Shown piece after piece: positions 27,955 to 36,668 of a DNA stretch of 64,000 bases (within the stretch, counting starts at the first letter, position 1; each line of letters opens with the position of its first letter). Both the position numbers and the translations under genes were made by a program. Origin of the DNA: Mycobacterium paraseoulense. GTDB lineage: Bacteria > Actinomycetota > Actinomycetes > Mycobacteriales > Mycobacteriaceae. The notes below the pieces were generated by a model. It was given only the letters and a program-made list of their open reading frames with translations. It made no database searches and had not been told where the DNA came from. Location: positions 3,906,001 through 3,970,000 of the forward strand of contig NZ_AP022619.1 of assembly GCF_010731655.1 (NCBI RefSeq). Reading direction: 5' to 3'.

Positions 27955-28901
27955 CCCACGATCCCCCCGGCCGTGGTCTCCGGTTTGCCGTCGCGCAGCC
28001 GCGCCAGCCAGCGGGCCGCCTCGTCGGCCGGTGGCGGCAGCACCCCGGCGGGGGAGCCGGTCGGCCAAGATCCCAGGTATCGCACGTCTGCACAACGTCG
28101 GTGCAGCGCTTTGAGTGCCTCGGCGACGGCGTCGTCGTCGATGTGGCCCACACAGTCGGCGAAGAACACGTAGGTACCCAGCGCCGTCCGGGTCGGGCGG
28201 GATTCGATCCGGGTCAGGTCGATGCCGCGGATCCCGAACTCGGTCAGCGCGCCCAACAGCGCACCGGGCGCGTTGTCGATGCGCAGCACCACCGACGTGC
28301 GGTCGGCACCGGTGCGGGCCGGCGGCGGTCCGGGCGGGCCGACCAAGAGGAAACGCGTCCGGGCGTTGGGCTCGTCGACCACGCCGTCGGCCAGCGCGGC
28401 CAGCCCCCAATGCGTGGCGGCCAGCGGCGACGTCACCGCGGCGTCGGCTTGCCCTTCGGCCACCTGCCTCGCGGCGTCGGCGTTGGAGTACGCGGGTCGC
28501 AGCTCGGCGTCGGGCAGGTGGGTGGCGACCCAATGCCGCACCTGCGCCGCCGCCACGGAGAATGCGGCCAGCGTGCGCACGTCGGCGGCGGTGCGACCGG
28601 GTTTGACGACGATCGTGAATGCGACGTCCAGGGTGGTCTCGGCGAACACCTGCAGCGGCGAACCGATCGCCAGGCTGTCCAGCGTGGGCGTCACTGACCC
28701 GTCGATCGAGTTCTCGATGGGGACACAGGCGTATTCGGCGCCGCCCTCGCGGACGGTGTCCAGCGCCGCGGCGGTGCTGTCGAAGGGCATCCGCCCAACC
28801 TCGTCCGTCCCCTGGTCGGGAATCAGGCCGGCGGCCTTGATCTGCAACAGCGCCGCCTCGGTGAAGGTCCCCTCCGGACCGAGATAAGCGATGCGGATCA
28901 C
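27951..28901 (-). CDS. pheA: Prephenate dehydratase
   Basis: This enzyme converts prephenate to phenylpyruvate in phenylalanine synthesis. The 316-residue protein has the dehydratase domain from IRIAYLGPEGTFTEAAL, through CVPIENSIDGSV and YSNADAARQVAEG, to the TRF-type catalytic motif (NARTRFLLVG near residue 185). A C-terminal ACT domain with the phenylalanine-binding ESRPTR motif follows. This is the monofunctional type lacking a chorismate mutase domain, as in other mycobacteria. The start codon is GTG. It overlaps the downstream mutase gene by four bases. The ortholog is Rv3838c. Confidence 0.95.
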   Translation of the reverse strand: MIRIAYLGPEGTFTEAALLQIKAAGLIPDQGTDEVGRMPFDSTAAALDTVREGGAEYACVPIENSIDGSVTPTLDSLAIGSPLQVFAETTLDVAFTIVVKPGRTAADVRTLAAFSVAAAQVRHWVATHLPDAELRPAYSNADAARQVAEGQADAAVTSPLAATHWGLAALADGVVDEPNARTRFLLVGPPGPPPARTGADRTSVVLRIDNAPGALLGALTEFGIRGIDLTRIESRPTRTALGTYVFFADCVGHIDDDAVAEALKALHRRCADVRYLGSWPTGSPAGVLPPPADEAARWLARLRDGKPETTAGGIVG

Positions 28902-28959
28902 GCCCCAACCCTAGCGGCGACCGCGAGCAGACGGCTCTTGCGGCGCTCGGCCTTCTAAG

Positions 28960-28978
28960 TTAACTTAGGCTTACCTAA
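28960..28978 (+). promoter_or_regulatory. IdeR iron box
   Basis: The sequence TTAACTTAGGCTTACCTAA matches 16 of 19 positions of the mycobacterial IdeR consensus. It lies 13 bases before the start codon of the downstream gene, so iron-loaded IdeR should repress that gene. Confidence 0.9.
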
Positions 28979-28991
28979 CTGAAGGAGAACG

Positions 28992-29795
28992 GTGTTACCG
29001 CTGACGTGCCCCGCCCCGACGACGGCCGAACGCATCCGCAGCGCGTGCGTGCGCGCCGGTGGCGCGCTCCTGGCCCTGGAATCCGTGCACACACGCCAGG
29101 ATCCGGTCGTGACGCCCGTACATCACCTGCTGCCCGACGGGTCGTTCGCGCTGGCGCTTCCGAGTGGGCGCGACGGCCGGCCGGACCGCGGCGTCGCCGG
29201 AGCGCAGGCACTGCTGGAGTTGACCGACTACGCGCCGCTTCCGCTGCGGGAGCCGGTGCGCTCGCTGGTGTGGGTGCGCGGGCGCCTGCAGGAATTCCGC
29301 CCGGACGAGGTCGCCGACACCGTCGACCTGATCGCCGCCGACTGGCCCCACCCCGCACTGCTTCAGGTCGACACGCCGCGCTGCGCCCCGCCGGACGGCG
29401 ACGAGCCCCGGTACACGCTGATCCGGCTGGAGATCGCGTCCGTCGTCGTCACCGACGCCACCGGCGCCGAGCCCGTCAGCGTCGAGGATCTCCTCGCGGC
29501 CCGGCCCGACCCGTTCTGCGAGATCGAGTCGAACCTGCTGTGGCATTTGGACACCGCCCACAGCGACGTGGTGGCGCGGCTGGTGTCGCGGCTGCCGGCC
29601 CCGTTGCGCCGCGGCCAGGTACGCCCACTCGGGCTCGACCGCTACGGCGTGCGGTTCCGCGTCGAAGGTGCCGACCGCGACCACGACGTCCGCTTGCCCT
29701 TCCACAAGCCGGTGGACGACATGACCGGGTTGAGCCAGGCCATCCGGGTCCTGATGGGGTGCCCGTTCATCAACGGCCTGCGCGCCCGTCGGTAG
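28992..29795 (+). CDS. Iron-regulated DUF2470/heme-utilisation-like protein
   Basis: This 267-residue soluble protein has a C-terminal DUF2470 domain (about residues 185-265, with LDTAHSDVVARLVSRL and HKPVDDMTGLSQAIRVLMG) of the type found at the end of HugZ-like heme-utilisation proteins. A role in heme or iron use is inferred from the family and from the IdeR box directly upstream; the catalytic step is not known. The GTG start has a GAAGGAG ribosome site. The ortholog is Rv3839, an iron-responsive gene in M. tuberculosis. Confidence 0.88.
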   Translation: MLPLTCPAPTTAERIRSACVRAGGALLALESVHTRQDPVVTPVHHLLPDGSFALALPSGRDGRPDRGVAGAQALLELTDYAPLPLREPVRSLVWVRGRLQEFRPDEVADTVDLIAADWPHPALLQVDTPRCAPPDGDEPRYTLIRLEIASVVVTDATGAEPVSVEDLLAARPDPFCEIESNLLWHLDTAHSDVVARLVSRLPAPLRRGQVRPLGLDRYGVRFRVEGADRDHDVRLPFHKPVDDMTGLSQAIRVLMGCPFINGLRARR

Positions 29796-29840
29796 CCGAA
29801 CCCGTCTTGCCGGGCCGCCGCCGCCGCGTACGTTAACCGG

Positions 29841-31049
29841 GTGAACGGCGATCAACCACCGCACCGGCCCGACCCGCCTACCGAGCCGTCACCGGTGATT
29901 CGCCGCGGGGCTCGACCGCCGGCCCCGGCCGAGCAGACCGCGCCGCTGCGGCGGCCCATGCCACCACCCGCGCCGCCGGTGCCGCCCCGCGCCGTCGACA
30001 CGCCACGCCCCGCCCCGCCGGGGCCGCGCACCCGTCGATCGCCCGGACCCCCACCTCCGCCCGCCGCGCCCGGCGCGCGACGCCGACGCGGGTGGCGCCG
30101 GTGGCTTCGGGCGGCCACTTCGGCGTTGGTGATTTGTGCGCTGCTGATCGGCATTGCCGCCGTGTGCGGGGCGGTCTGGTTCGACAGCAGGCTGCACCGC
30201 GACGACATTTTGACCGACTACCCCGGACGCCCGGGACCCGGCCGAGGCACGAACTGGCTGCTCGTCGGCTCCGACAGCCGCCAGGGGCTCAGCCCCGAGC
30301 AGCAGCAGGACCTGGCCACCGGCGGTGACCTCGGCAGCAGCCGGACGGACACCATCCTGCTGGTGCACCTGCCCGAGCTGTGGTCCGGCGGTCGGGTGAC
30401 GATGGTGTCGATACCGCGCGACTCCTACGTGCCGATCCCCGGGCACGGCAAGGACAAGATCAATGCGGCCTTCTCGATGGGCGGGGCCGGCTTGCTGGCC
30501 CAGACGGTGGAGCAGGCCACCGGGCTGCGCCTCGACCACTACGCGGAAATCGGATTCGGCGGCTTCGCCGGCGTGGTCGACGCGCTGGGCGGGGTGACGG
30601 TGTGCCCGACGACCCCGCTCAACGACCCCTTGGCCGGCATCGACCTGCCGGCCGGCTGCCAGAAGCTGAACGGCCGCAACGCCCTCGGGTACGTCAGGAC
30701 GCGCGACACCCCCCGGGCGGATCTGGACCGGATGGTCAACCAGCGGCAGTTCGTCGCGGCGCTGCTGCGCGCCGCCGCCAGCCCAGCGGTGTGGCTGAAC
30801 CCGTGGCGCTGGTACGCGGTGCCGCGTGCGGTCGCCGATGCCCTGACCGTCGACCGCGGCGACCACGTCTGGGACCTGGGCCGCCTGGGCTGGGGGCTGC
30901 ACGGCTCTCCCACCACGATGACGGTGCCCATCGGGGAGTTCACCAGCGGTGACGCCGGATCGGTGGTGGTGTGGAACCACGACGAGGCCAGCCGGCTGTT
31001 CGAGGCGCTGGCCAACGACGCGCCGGTGCCCACCGCCCCGCCGGACTAG
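29841..31049 (+). CDS. LytR-CpsA-Psr (LCP) family cell-wall ligase
   Basis: LCP proteins attach secondary polymers such as arabinogalactan to peptidoglycan outside the membrane. The 402-residue protein has a Pro/Arg-rich cytoplasmic N-terminus (1-85), one transmembrane helix (about 91-114), then an LCP domain with LVGSDSRQGL, SSRTDTILLVHL, VSIPRDSYVPIPG and GYVRTRDTPRADLDRM, whose Arg/Asp residues bind the lipid pyrophosphate. The corresponding M. tuberculosis gene Rv3840 is much shorter, so this copy appears more complete. Its stop shares CTAG with glpQ1. The bfrB ferritin gene that lies between these two in M. tuberculosis is absent. Confidence 0.88.
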   Translation: MNGDQPPHRPDPPTEPSPVIRRGARPPAPAEQTAPLRRPMPPPAPPVPPRAVDTPRPAPPGPRTRRSPGPPPPPAAPGARRRRGWRRWLRAATSALVICALLIGIAAVCGAVWFDSRLHRDDILTDYPGRPGPGRGTNWLLVGSDSRQGLSPEQQQDLATGGDLGSSRTDTILLVHLPELWSGGRVTMVSIPRDSYVPIPGHGKDKINAAFSMGGAGLLAQTVEQATGLRLDHYAEIGFGGFAGVVDALGGVTVCPTTPLNDPLAGIDLPAGCQKLNGRNALGYVRTRDTPRADLDRMVNQRQFVAALLRAAASPAVWLNPWRWYAVPRAVADALTVDRGDHVWDLGRLGWGLHGSPTTMTVPIGEFTSGDAGSVVVWNHDEASRLFEALANDAPVPTAPPD

Positions 31050-31858
31050 CCGCCCCGGCCGTTTTGCAGGTAGGCCTTCGTTCGGCCGGGGTGGTGGGTG
31101 GCAAGCCAGGCCACCCCGACATCACGGCAGAAGTCGAGGTCTTCGTACTCGTCGACGTTCCAGCAGTAGACGGCCCGGCCCTGGGCGATCGCGCGATCCG
31201 CCAGCTGGGGATATTCCTTCAGCGTCGCGAGCGAAGGCCCGACGGCGGTGGCGCCGACGGCCGTGGCCGCGCCGCTGGTCAAGTAGCGCGCGGTTCTGCC
31301 GAGCAGCACGGTCGGCAGCAGCGGAGCGGCTCGCCGGATCCGCCAGACCGCGGCCGCCGAAAACGACATCACCACCGCGCGGGACCGGTCGGCGGAGGCT
31401 GGGGCGGCGATGCCGAAGCGGTGTAGCAGCGCGAGCAGCTTGGTTTCCACCAGCGAGCCGTATCGCACCGGGTGCTTGGTTTCGATGAACAGCTTCACCG
31501 GCCGGCGCCAGTCCAGGACGAGCGAAACCAGGGCGTCCAGCGTCAGCAGGCTGGTGTCACCGTGTGTGCCGTCTTCACGCCAGCTGTCGTGCCACGCTCC
31601 GTACTCGAGCTCACGCAGCTCAGCGAGGGTCATCGTGCTGACCAGCCCGGCCCCGGTCGACGTGCGGTCCAGACGCCGGTCGTGCACGCACACCAGGTGG
31701 CCGTCGCGCGTCAGGCGCACGTCGCATTCCACGCCGTCGGCGCCCTCCCTGAGGGCGAGGTCGTAGGCGGCCAGCGTGTGTTCGGGCCGAGCGGCCGACG
31801 CGCCGCGGTGGGCTACCACAAAGGGGTGCCCGGCGAGCACCTCCTCGGCCCACGTCAT
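31046..31858 (-). CDS. glpQ1: Glycerophosphodiester phosphodiesterase
   Basis: This enzyme hydrolyses glycerophosphodiesters to glycerol-3-phosphate and an alcohol, supporting phospholipid recycling. The 270-residue GDPD domain has the catalytic set: HRGASAARPEHTLAAY near residue 17, GVECDVRLT with the metal-binding Glu/Asp, and VHDRRLDRTSTG. No signal peptide is seen, so it is probably cytoplasmic. Its ATG overlaps the stop of the upstream membrane-protein gene (ATGA). The ortholog is Rv3842c. Confidence 0.93.
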   Translation of the reverse strand: MTWAEEVLAGHPFVVAHRGASAARPEHTLAAYDLALREGADGVECDVRLTRDGHLVCVHDRRLDRTSTGAGLVSTMTLAELRELEYGAWHDSWREDGTHGDTSLLTLDALVSLVLDWRRPVKLFIETKHPVRYGSLVETKLLALLHRFGIAAPASADRSRAVVMSFSAAAVWRIRRAAPLLPTVLLGRTARYLTSGAATAVGATAVGPSLATLKEYPQLADRAIAQGRAVYCWNVDEYEDLDFCRDVGVAWLATHHPGRTKAYLQNGRGG

Positions 31859-32901
31859 ACGCCTAATGCTGCCGCTTCCTGCCCCTCCAGCTCAACCGGG
31901 CGCGATGTGGGCACCGGGTCGTCGGTGACCACAACCCAGCGGTGCGCGGGCCGTTCGACCGGCTTCCGCTCGAAACCCTCGAAGACCCGGGCGGCCGCGG
32001 CGATCGTCAGCGCCGCGAGCAGGTACGCGAAAACCATGGTGATCGTGTTGTTGGCGATACCCTGCGCGTCCCTGGCGAAGCTGGTGACCATGGCGAAGAC
32101 GGAGACCAGGTAGCTGGCCACCCACGCGACCCACCACTGGACGATTGGTCGCCGTATCCGGGCGTAGTACTCCTCCAGGATCGCCAGCTCGATGACGTAG
32201 ACCGGCGCCCACAACAGATTGGCCAGCGGCACCACGCACCCCGCCCACAACGTACGGGTGGACCGCGGCTCGGGCAGGCCGTGATGCGCGAACACGGCGG
32301 CGCGGCGAGCGATGAGCCAACGGATCAGCATCACCCCGGAGGTGAACACCGCCGCGATCGCGGCCGCGCTGGCCAGGACGCCGAGCCAGTCCGCCCCTGC
32401 GGCGATCCAGGAGTTCAGCAGGGTGTTCCGGTTGATGATCAGCAGCAGGTATCGCACGACATAGACCAGAGCCGCGATGCCGAGGACGAGCACGCTCACA
32501 AACAGCGTGGTGCGAATTGTCGGTACGGCCGGCCCGGGGCGCGCGGCCGCCTCGGCCGCCGCCGGCGTTGGCTCGACGCGGTCGGCCAGGCCCCAGCGCG
32601 GCATCACGGCATAACGCGGAGTGGGGCCGAGGGGACGTCGTCCGCGCCGGGTGGGCGGCGCGGCACCGGGACGCACCGCTATCCAGCGAAAGCCCGGCGG
32701 TAGGCGCGGCGGCGTGCGCTGCCATCCCCGGGCCCCGGACGGTCGGCTCGCCGGCGCGGCGGTTTGTGCGCCCCACCGCGGATCGGGCGCCGGCGCGTCC
32801 GGCAGCGGGGCCAGCAGGGCTCCCCGACAACGGGGACACCACTCGCGTTGCCGCTCGCGCACGTTCCACCGGGTGCCGCATTGGGAGCACACCTGGATCA
32901 C
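31855..32901 (-). CDS. DUF4328-like membrane protein with N-terminal zinc ribbon
   Basis: This 348-residue protein starts with a CxxC...CxxC zinc-ribbon-like segment (VCSQCGTRW and EWCPRCRGA, residues 4-27). A Pro/Arg-rich linker and about six membrane helices follow between residues 125 and 325 (for example FVSVLVLGIAALVYVVRYLL). The C-terminal membrane region resembles DUF4328. Function is unknown. It starts at a GTG and is the first gene of a two-gene operon with glpQ1. The ortholog is Rv3843c. Confidence 0.88.
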   Translation of the reverse strand: MIQVCSQCGTRWNVRERQREWCPRCRGALLAPLPDAPAPDPRWGAQTAAPASRPSGARGWQRTPPRLPPGFRWIAVRPGAAPPTRRGRRPLGPTPRYAVMPRWGLADRVEPTPAAAEAAARPGPAVPTIRTTLFVSVLVLGIAALVYVVRYLLLIINRNTLLNSWIAAGADWLGVLASAAAIAAVFTSGVMLIRWLIARRAAVFAHHGLPEPRSTRTLWAGCVVPLANLLWAPVYVIELAILEEYYARIRRPIVQWWVAWVASYLVSVFAMVTSFARDAQGIANNTITMVFAYLLAALTIAAAARVFEGFERKPVERPAHRWVVVTDDPVPTSRPVELEGQEAAALGV

Positions 32902-33308
32902 CGGACTAGCCTAACCGCGCGGTGATATCCGCCGCCGGATGCGGCGTCGGTGGCTGGAGGTCGGGGCCGCCGGCTATCTACTCGGCTGCCGTGACTATCC
33001 ACAGTTTCCACAGGTTTATCCACATCCGGATAACGGGTAAGGGGAGCGTTACCACAGCGCTATCGGGGTAGCCGTGGTTCGACATGTGGATAACACCACG
33101 GGCTTGCCGGTGTGCCATCGACAGCCCGGAAGGGCCGTTGAGCGAATGGATGACCTCCGGTCACAAATGTCCTTGCCCGCCCCGCCCCAACGCGCACGTC
33201 AGCGGGCCGTTTTCCAACCCCGGTTTGAAGCGCTATGATCGCGTTCGCGAAAAATTGTTTGTGACTCACCTCACTACCGCGGGGTGAGGGGCGGGTGAAA
33301 GGCGATTG
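32902..33308. promoter_or_regulatory. 407-base intergenic region with clustered DnaA-box sequences
   Basis: No credible gene is seen. Three DnaA-box-like 9-mers stand out: CTATCCACA (32995-33003), a perfect TTATCCACA (33016-33024), and TGTGGATAA on the opposite strand (33085-33093). A weaker GTTTCCACA lies at 33004-33012. These sit within 100 bases in a locally AT-richer segment. The end of the region should carry the promoter of the small membrane protein at 33309. Confidence 0.65.
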
Positions 33309-33464
33309 ATGGCCACGCATTCGTTCGGTCCGGGTTCACCGGCCCCCTCGAAGTCGTACTCCGGCTCGCCCGCGTGGAATCACAGCTACAGCGTCGCCGC
33401 ACTGCGCGCCGGGCTCATCGCGCTCGCGCTGCTGGCGATTCTCGCCCTCATCGTTTTGTCCTGA
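33309..33464 (+). CDS. Small single-pass membrane protein
   Basis: This reading frame encodes 51 residues: a polar Ser/Pro/Gly-rich N-terminus ([19 protein letters not shown]), then one hydrophobic helix ([17 protein letters not shown]) at the extreme C-terminus. GAAAGG lies six bases before the ATG. The composition is that of a tail-anchored small membrane protein. I do not recognise a family. It is upstream of sodA, with 163 bases between them. Confidence 0.6.
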   Translation: MATHSFGPGSPAPSKSYSGSPAWNHSYSVAALRAGLIALALLAILALIVLS

Positions 33465-33627
33465 CTCGTTCGGGCTTGATTCGGCGCCGAACGGGTACCC
33501 GCGTTCGGGGCTCATAGCGGCCGTTCTTGCGGTCCGTCCGGTCATGGAGCAGGGTTGTCTACGGCTGGCCGCCGCGTTGGCGGGCCCGCGCAATGAGCCT
33601 AAGAAGACAATCGAAGAAAGGAACGCC

Positions 33628-34251
33628 GTGGCTGAATACACCCTGCCCGATCTGGACTGGGACTACGCAGCGCTGGAACCGCACATCTCGGGGCAGATCA
33701 ACGAGATTCATCACACCAAGCACCACGCCGCGTACGTCAAGGGCGTGAACGACGCGGTCGCCAAACTCGAAGAGGCACGCGCCAATGACGACCACGCCTC
33801 GATCTTCCTGAACGAAAAGAACCTGGCGTTCCACCTCGGCGGCCACGTGAACCACTCGATCTGGTGGAAGAACCTGTCGCCGGACGGCGGCGACAAGCCG
33901 ACCGGAGAGCTGGCCGCCGCGATCGATGACGCGTTCGGATCGTTCGACAAATTCCGCGCGCAGTTCAGCGCGGCCGCCAACGGCCTGCAGGGTTCGGGCT
34001 GGGCGGTCCTGGGCTATGACACGCTCGGTGACAGACTGCTCACCTTCCAGCTGTATGACCAGCAGGCCAACGTCCCGCTCGGCATCATTCCCCTGCTGCA
34101 GGTCGACATGTGGGAGCACGCTTTCTACCTGCAGTACAAGAACGTCAAGGCGGACTACGTCAAGGCGTTCTGGAACGTCGTCAACTGGGCCGACGTGCAG
34201 AAGCGGTACGCGGCCGCCACGTCGAAAACCAGCGGGCTGATCTTCGGCTGA
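33628..34251 (+). CDS. sodA: Superoxide dismutase, Mn/Fe family (Gln145 type)
   Basis: SodA dismutates superoxide and is an abundant extracellular protein exported by SecA2 in pathogenic mycobacteria, without a classical signal peptide. From the GTG at 33628 it has 207 residues. Metal ligands are His28, His76, Asp160 and His164 (DMWEH). Residue 145 is Gln ([11 protein letters not shown]), where M. tuberculosis FeSOD has His; Gln at this place is the Mn-preferring form of other mycobacteria. GAAAGG precedes the GTG, and an upstream in-frame ATG at 33544 gives an unlikely extension. A terminator follows. The ortholog is Rv3846. Confidence 0.96.
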   Translation: MAEYTLPDLDWDYAALEPHISGQINEIHHTKHHAAYVKGVNDAVAKLEEARANDDHASIFLNEKNLAFHLGGHVNHSIWWKNLSPDGGDKPTGELAAAIDDAFGSFDKFRAQFSAAANGLQGSGWAVLGYDTLGDRLLTFQLYDQQANVPLGIIPLLQVDMWEHAFYLQYKNVKADYVKAFWNVVNWADVQKRYAAATSKTSGLIFG

Positions 34252-34270
34252 GGCCTCCTCGAATCGGCAC

Positions 34271-34299
34271 GGGGCGTCGCGCGGCATGCGCGGCGCCCC
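34271..34299 (+). terminator. Hairpin terminator of sodA
   Basis: Two 12-base arms, GGGGCGTCGCGC and GCGCGGCGCCCC, pair with one G-U wobble around a 5-base loop. The hairpin begins 19 bases after the sodA stop and is followed by TGTCGTTTG. Confidence 0.75.
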
Positions 34300-34447
34300 T
34301 GTCGTTTGTCCGGCCGCGAATCGGGCATTCCGAGAAGATGTGCGCCACTAGCCGTGTCGGGTTGCACGGCGCCGAACCCGCAGGCATGCTTAGTCATTCG
34401 AGCTACCAGTGTGGTTAATCGGACGGAGGCGTCGCGCGGAGGTCGAA

Positions 34448-34981
34448 ATGGAGACTGGGTCTGACCGCCCGATAGGGGTTTCCCCTTTCCATGCTCGTGG
34501 TGCCCTGAAAGGGTTTGTGATCTCCGGGCGTTGGCCCGATTCGACCAAGGAGTGGGCCCAGCTGCTCATGGTAGCCGTGCGGGTCGCGTCGTTGCCCGGA
34601 TTGCTCTCCACCACAACGGTGTTCGGTGCCCGCGAGGAGCTACCCGACGCGCCCGAGCCGGGCACCGTCGGCCTGGTGCTCGCCGAGGGTACCGTCTTCG
34701 GTGAATCGGCAATCCAGCCAGGATATTTCGCCGACCACCAACCGCCCGCGCTGTTGATGTTGCATCCGCCCTCGGAGACCACGCCTTCCCTGCCGGAATG
34801 CAGCGGCGCGGCGTCTGGTTGCGTGCTGCTGCCCGGCTTGCCATACCTGGGGCTCGAGCATCGGGCGGCCTGGGTGGAAGCCGAGGCCGACGGCACGATC
34901 ACGTCCATGGTGAGCCGGGTCGGCGTCGATCCCATCAGCCATCCCGACACCGCGATTCTGGCGATGCTGCTGGCGGCATAA
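34448..34981 (+). CDS. Conserved hypothetical protein (Rv3847-like)
   Basis: This 177-residue protein has no recognised catalytic motif or membrane segment. It contains ISGRWPDSTKEWAQLLMVAV near the N-terminus and HPDTAILAMLLAA at the end. The ATG at 34448 follows a GGAGG sequence; an upstream in-frame ATG at 34409 gives a basic extension that does not fit the family. The ortholog is Rv3847, of the same length. The membrane-protein gene Rv3848 that follows it in M. tuberculosis is missing here. Confidence 0.88.
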   Translation: METGSDRPIGVSPFHARGALKGFVISGRWPDSTKEWAQLLMVAVRVASLPGLLSTTTVFGAREELPDAPEPGTVGLVLAEGTVFGESAIQPGYFADHQPPALLMLHPPSETTPSLPECSGAASGCVLLPGLPYLGLEHRAAWVEAEADGTITSMVSRVGVDPISHPDTAILAMLLAA

Positions 34982-35471
34982 GCGGTTGCCGCTTCGCCCG
35001 GACGGCCTTTCTCGACACCGCACAGCGTTCGTTCTGCGGTGCCCCCGCGGGCGCCCCCATCGCCCACGAGCTCCGATTCGTGTTTCCCGGCGCGTCCGCG
35101 TGCTGCTGTTTCGGGACGCAGCAGGCGTCCGACAGCAAATAAGGCGTTAAGCAATCATAAATTGCTGTCCGGTTGCGGTGCGACCGCACAGCACGTCGCC
35201 ATCCCACACGTCGCCCCGACCGGCGCCGCCGGTCGGCCACCGTGTGCCCGATCCCCAATTCTGCGTATAACCTGTGAGTTCCGTGGATTTAGTGGACACC
35301 TCAGCGAATCAGTTAGACGCTCGTCAAGTGTGGCATCGGCACGTTCCAGCTACGTCCGACGCATATCCGTGGGGGTTTGCACCTGGTTAGGCACACAAAC
35401 CCTCGCTACCATGATCAGCAAATACACCTAGGTAATAGTTCACTTCTACAGCCCAGTGGAGGTCATATCCA
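34982..35471. promoter_or_regulatory. 490-base region upstream of espR
   Basis: I see no credible gene. A weak hairpin (CACCGCA at 35016-35022 and TGCGGTG at 35035-35041) could end the Rv3847-like transcript. The rest is locally AT-richer than its neighbours, for example around 35150-35165 and 35395-35450, as expected for a long espR promoter region. In M. tuberculosis the espR promoter is bound by EspR and PhoP, but I cannot assign sites here. Confidence 0.5.
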
Positions 35472-35870
35472 ATGAGCACGACGTTCGCTGCTCGCCTGAA
35501 CCGCCTGTTCGACACGGTGTATCCCCCGGGACGGGGGCCGCACACCTCCGCGGAAGTGATCGCGGCTCTCAAGGCGGAGGGCGTCACGATGTCGGCTCCC
35601 TACCTGTCGCAGTTGCGGTCGGGGAACCGCACCAACCCGTCGGCGGCCACCATGGCCGCATTGGCCAACTTCTTCCGCATCAAGCCGGCCTACTTCACCG
35701 ACGACGAGTACTACGAGAAGCTCGATAGGGAGCTGTCGTTCCTGGCCACGATGCGCGACGACGGGGTGCGCCGTATCGCCCTGCGCGCATCCGAGTTGTC
35801 CCCCGAGGCCCAGCACGAGGTCATGCAGCGGGTCAACGAACTGCGCCGCGCGGAGCACCTGGACGCGTAG
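35472..35870 (+). CDS. espR: Nucleoid-associated ESX-1 regulator EspR
   Basis: EspR is a dimeric nucleoid-associated DNA-binding protein that activates espACD and many cell-wall and ESX-1-linked genes. The 132-residue protein is complete: an N-terminal helix-turn-helix (TSAEVIAALKAEGVTMSAPY, followed by SQLRSGNRTNPS) and a C-terminal dimerisation region with LSPEAQHEVMQRVNELRRAE. The ATG is preceded by GGAGGTCAT. Its presence fits the ESX-1 locus at the right of the window. The ortholog is Rv3849. Confidence 0.96.
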   Translation: MSTTFAARLNRLFDTVYPPGRGPHTSAEVIAALKAEGVTMSAPYLSQLRSGNRTNPSAATMAALANFFRIKPAYFTDDEYYEKLDRELSFLATMRDDGVRRIALRASELSPEAQHEVMQRVNELRRAEHLDA

Positions 35871-36005
35871 CTGTACCGGTTACGGACGCCCACCCCGGCC
35901 GCCCCGACCTGGAGGGCTTCCGCCCGCCCACGCCGATTAGGGTGGCTCACGGATCGCGCACGCGCGAAAGCGATAGTCCACAACAGACCGGGGAGGCGGC
36001 CGGGA

Positions 36006-36662
36006 ATGGGCCTGTTCCGCAAGCGAAAGAGTCGCGCGACGCGTCGCGCCGAAGCCCGTGCGATCAAGGCCCGCGCGAAGCTGGAGGCCAAGCTCGCCGC
36101 CAAGAACGAGACCCGCCGATACAAGGCGGCCCAGCGGGCGGAGGCCAAGGCACTGCGAGCGCAGATCAAGGCCCAACGGGACACCGATCGAACGGCGTTG
36201 AAGGTCGCCGAGGCCGAACTCAAAGCGGCGCGGGAGGGGAAGATCCTCTCCCCGACGCGGATCCGCCGGGCGCTGACCGTGTCCCGGCTGCTCGCGCCGA
36301 TCCTCACTCCACTCGTCTACCGTGCCGCCGTCTCAGCGCGCGCGCTGATCGATCAGCGCCGCGCGGACCGACTCGGGATCCCGTTGGCCCAGATCGGGCA
36401 GTTCTCCGGCCACGGCGCGCAGCTGTCGGCCCGGATCGCCGGCGCGGAGAAGTCCCTGCGGGCCGTGCAAGACAAGAAGCCCAAGGACGCCGAGACCAAG
36501 CAATTCGTGTCGGCCATCAGCGAGCGGCTCGCCGATCTGTCGGCGGCCGTCACCGCCGCGGAGAACATGCCGGCCGCGCGGCGCCGGGCGGCCCACGCCG
36601 CGATCGCGGCGCAGCTCGACGGCATCGAGGCGGACCTGATGGCCCGGCTCGGGCTGGGCTGA
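36006..36662 (+). CDS. Conserved coiled-coil protein (Rv3850-like)
   Basis: This 218-residue protein has a highly basic helical N-terminus (GLFRKRKSRATRRAEARAIK onward, about residues 1-65), predicted to be long coiled coil. A middle hydrophobic stretch (LLAPILTPLVYRAAVSARAL) and a C-terminal helical region follow. No enzymatic motif is seen. It could interact with nucleic acid or membrane through its basic helices. The ortholog is Rv3850. It is followed six bases later by a YcnI-like gene. Confidence 0.85.
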   Translation: MGLFRKRKSRATRRAEARAIKARAKLEAKLAAKNETRRYKAAQRAEAKALRAQIKAQRDTDRTALKVAEAELKAAREGKILSPTRIRRALTVSRLLAPILTPLVYRAAVSARALIDQRRADRLGIPLAQIGQFSGHGAQLSARIAGAEKSLRAVQDKKPKDAETKQFVSAISERLADLSAAVTAAENMPAARRRAAHAAIAAQLDGIEADLMARLGLG

Positions 36663-36668
36663 CCGCGG

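Noticed and set aside
35039..35431. A possible gene between the Rv3847-like gene and espR
   Set aside because: The frame is short-codon biased, has no ribosome site and no recognisable composition; the region is better read as promoter DNA.
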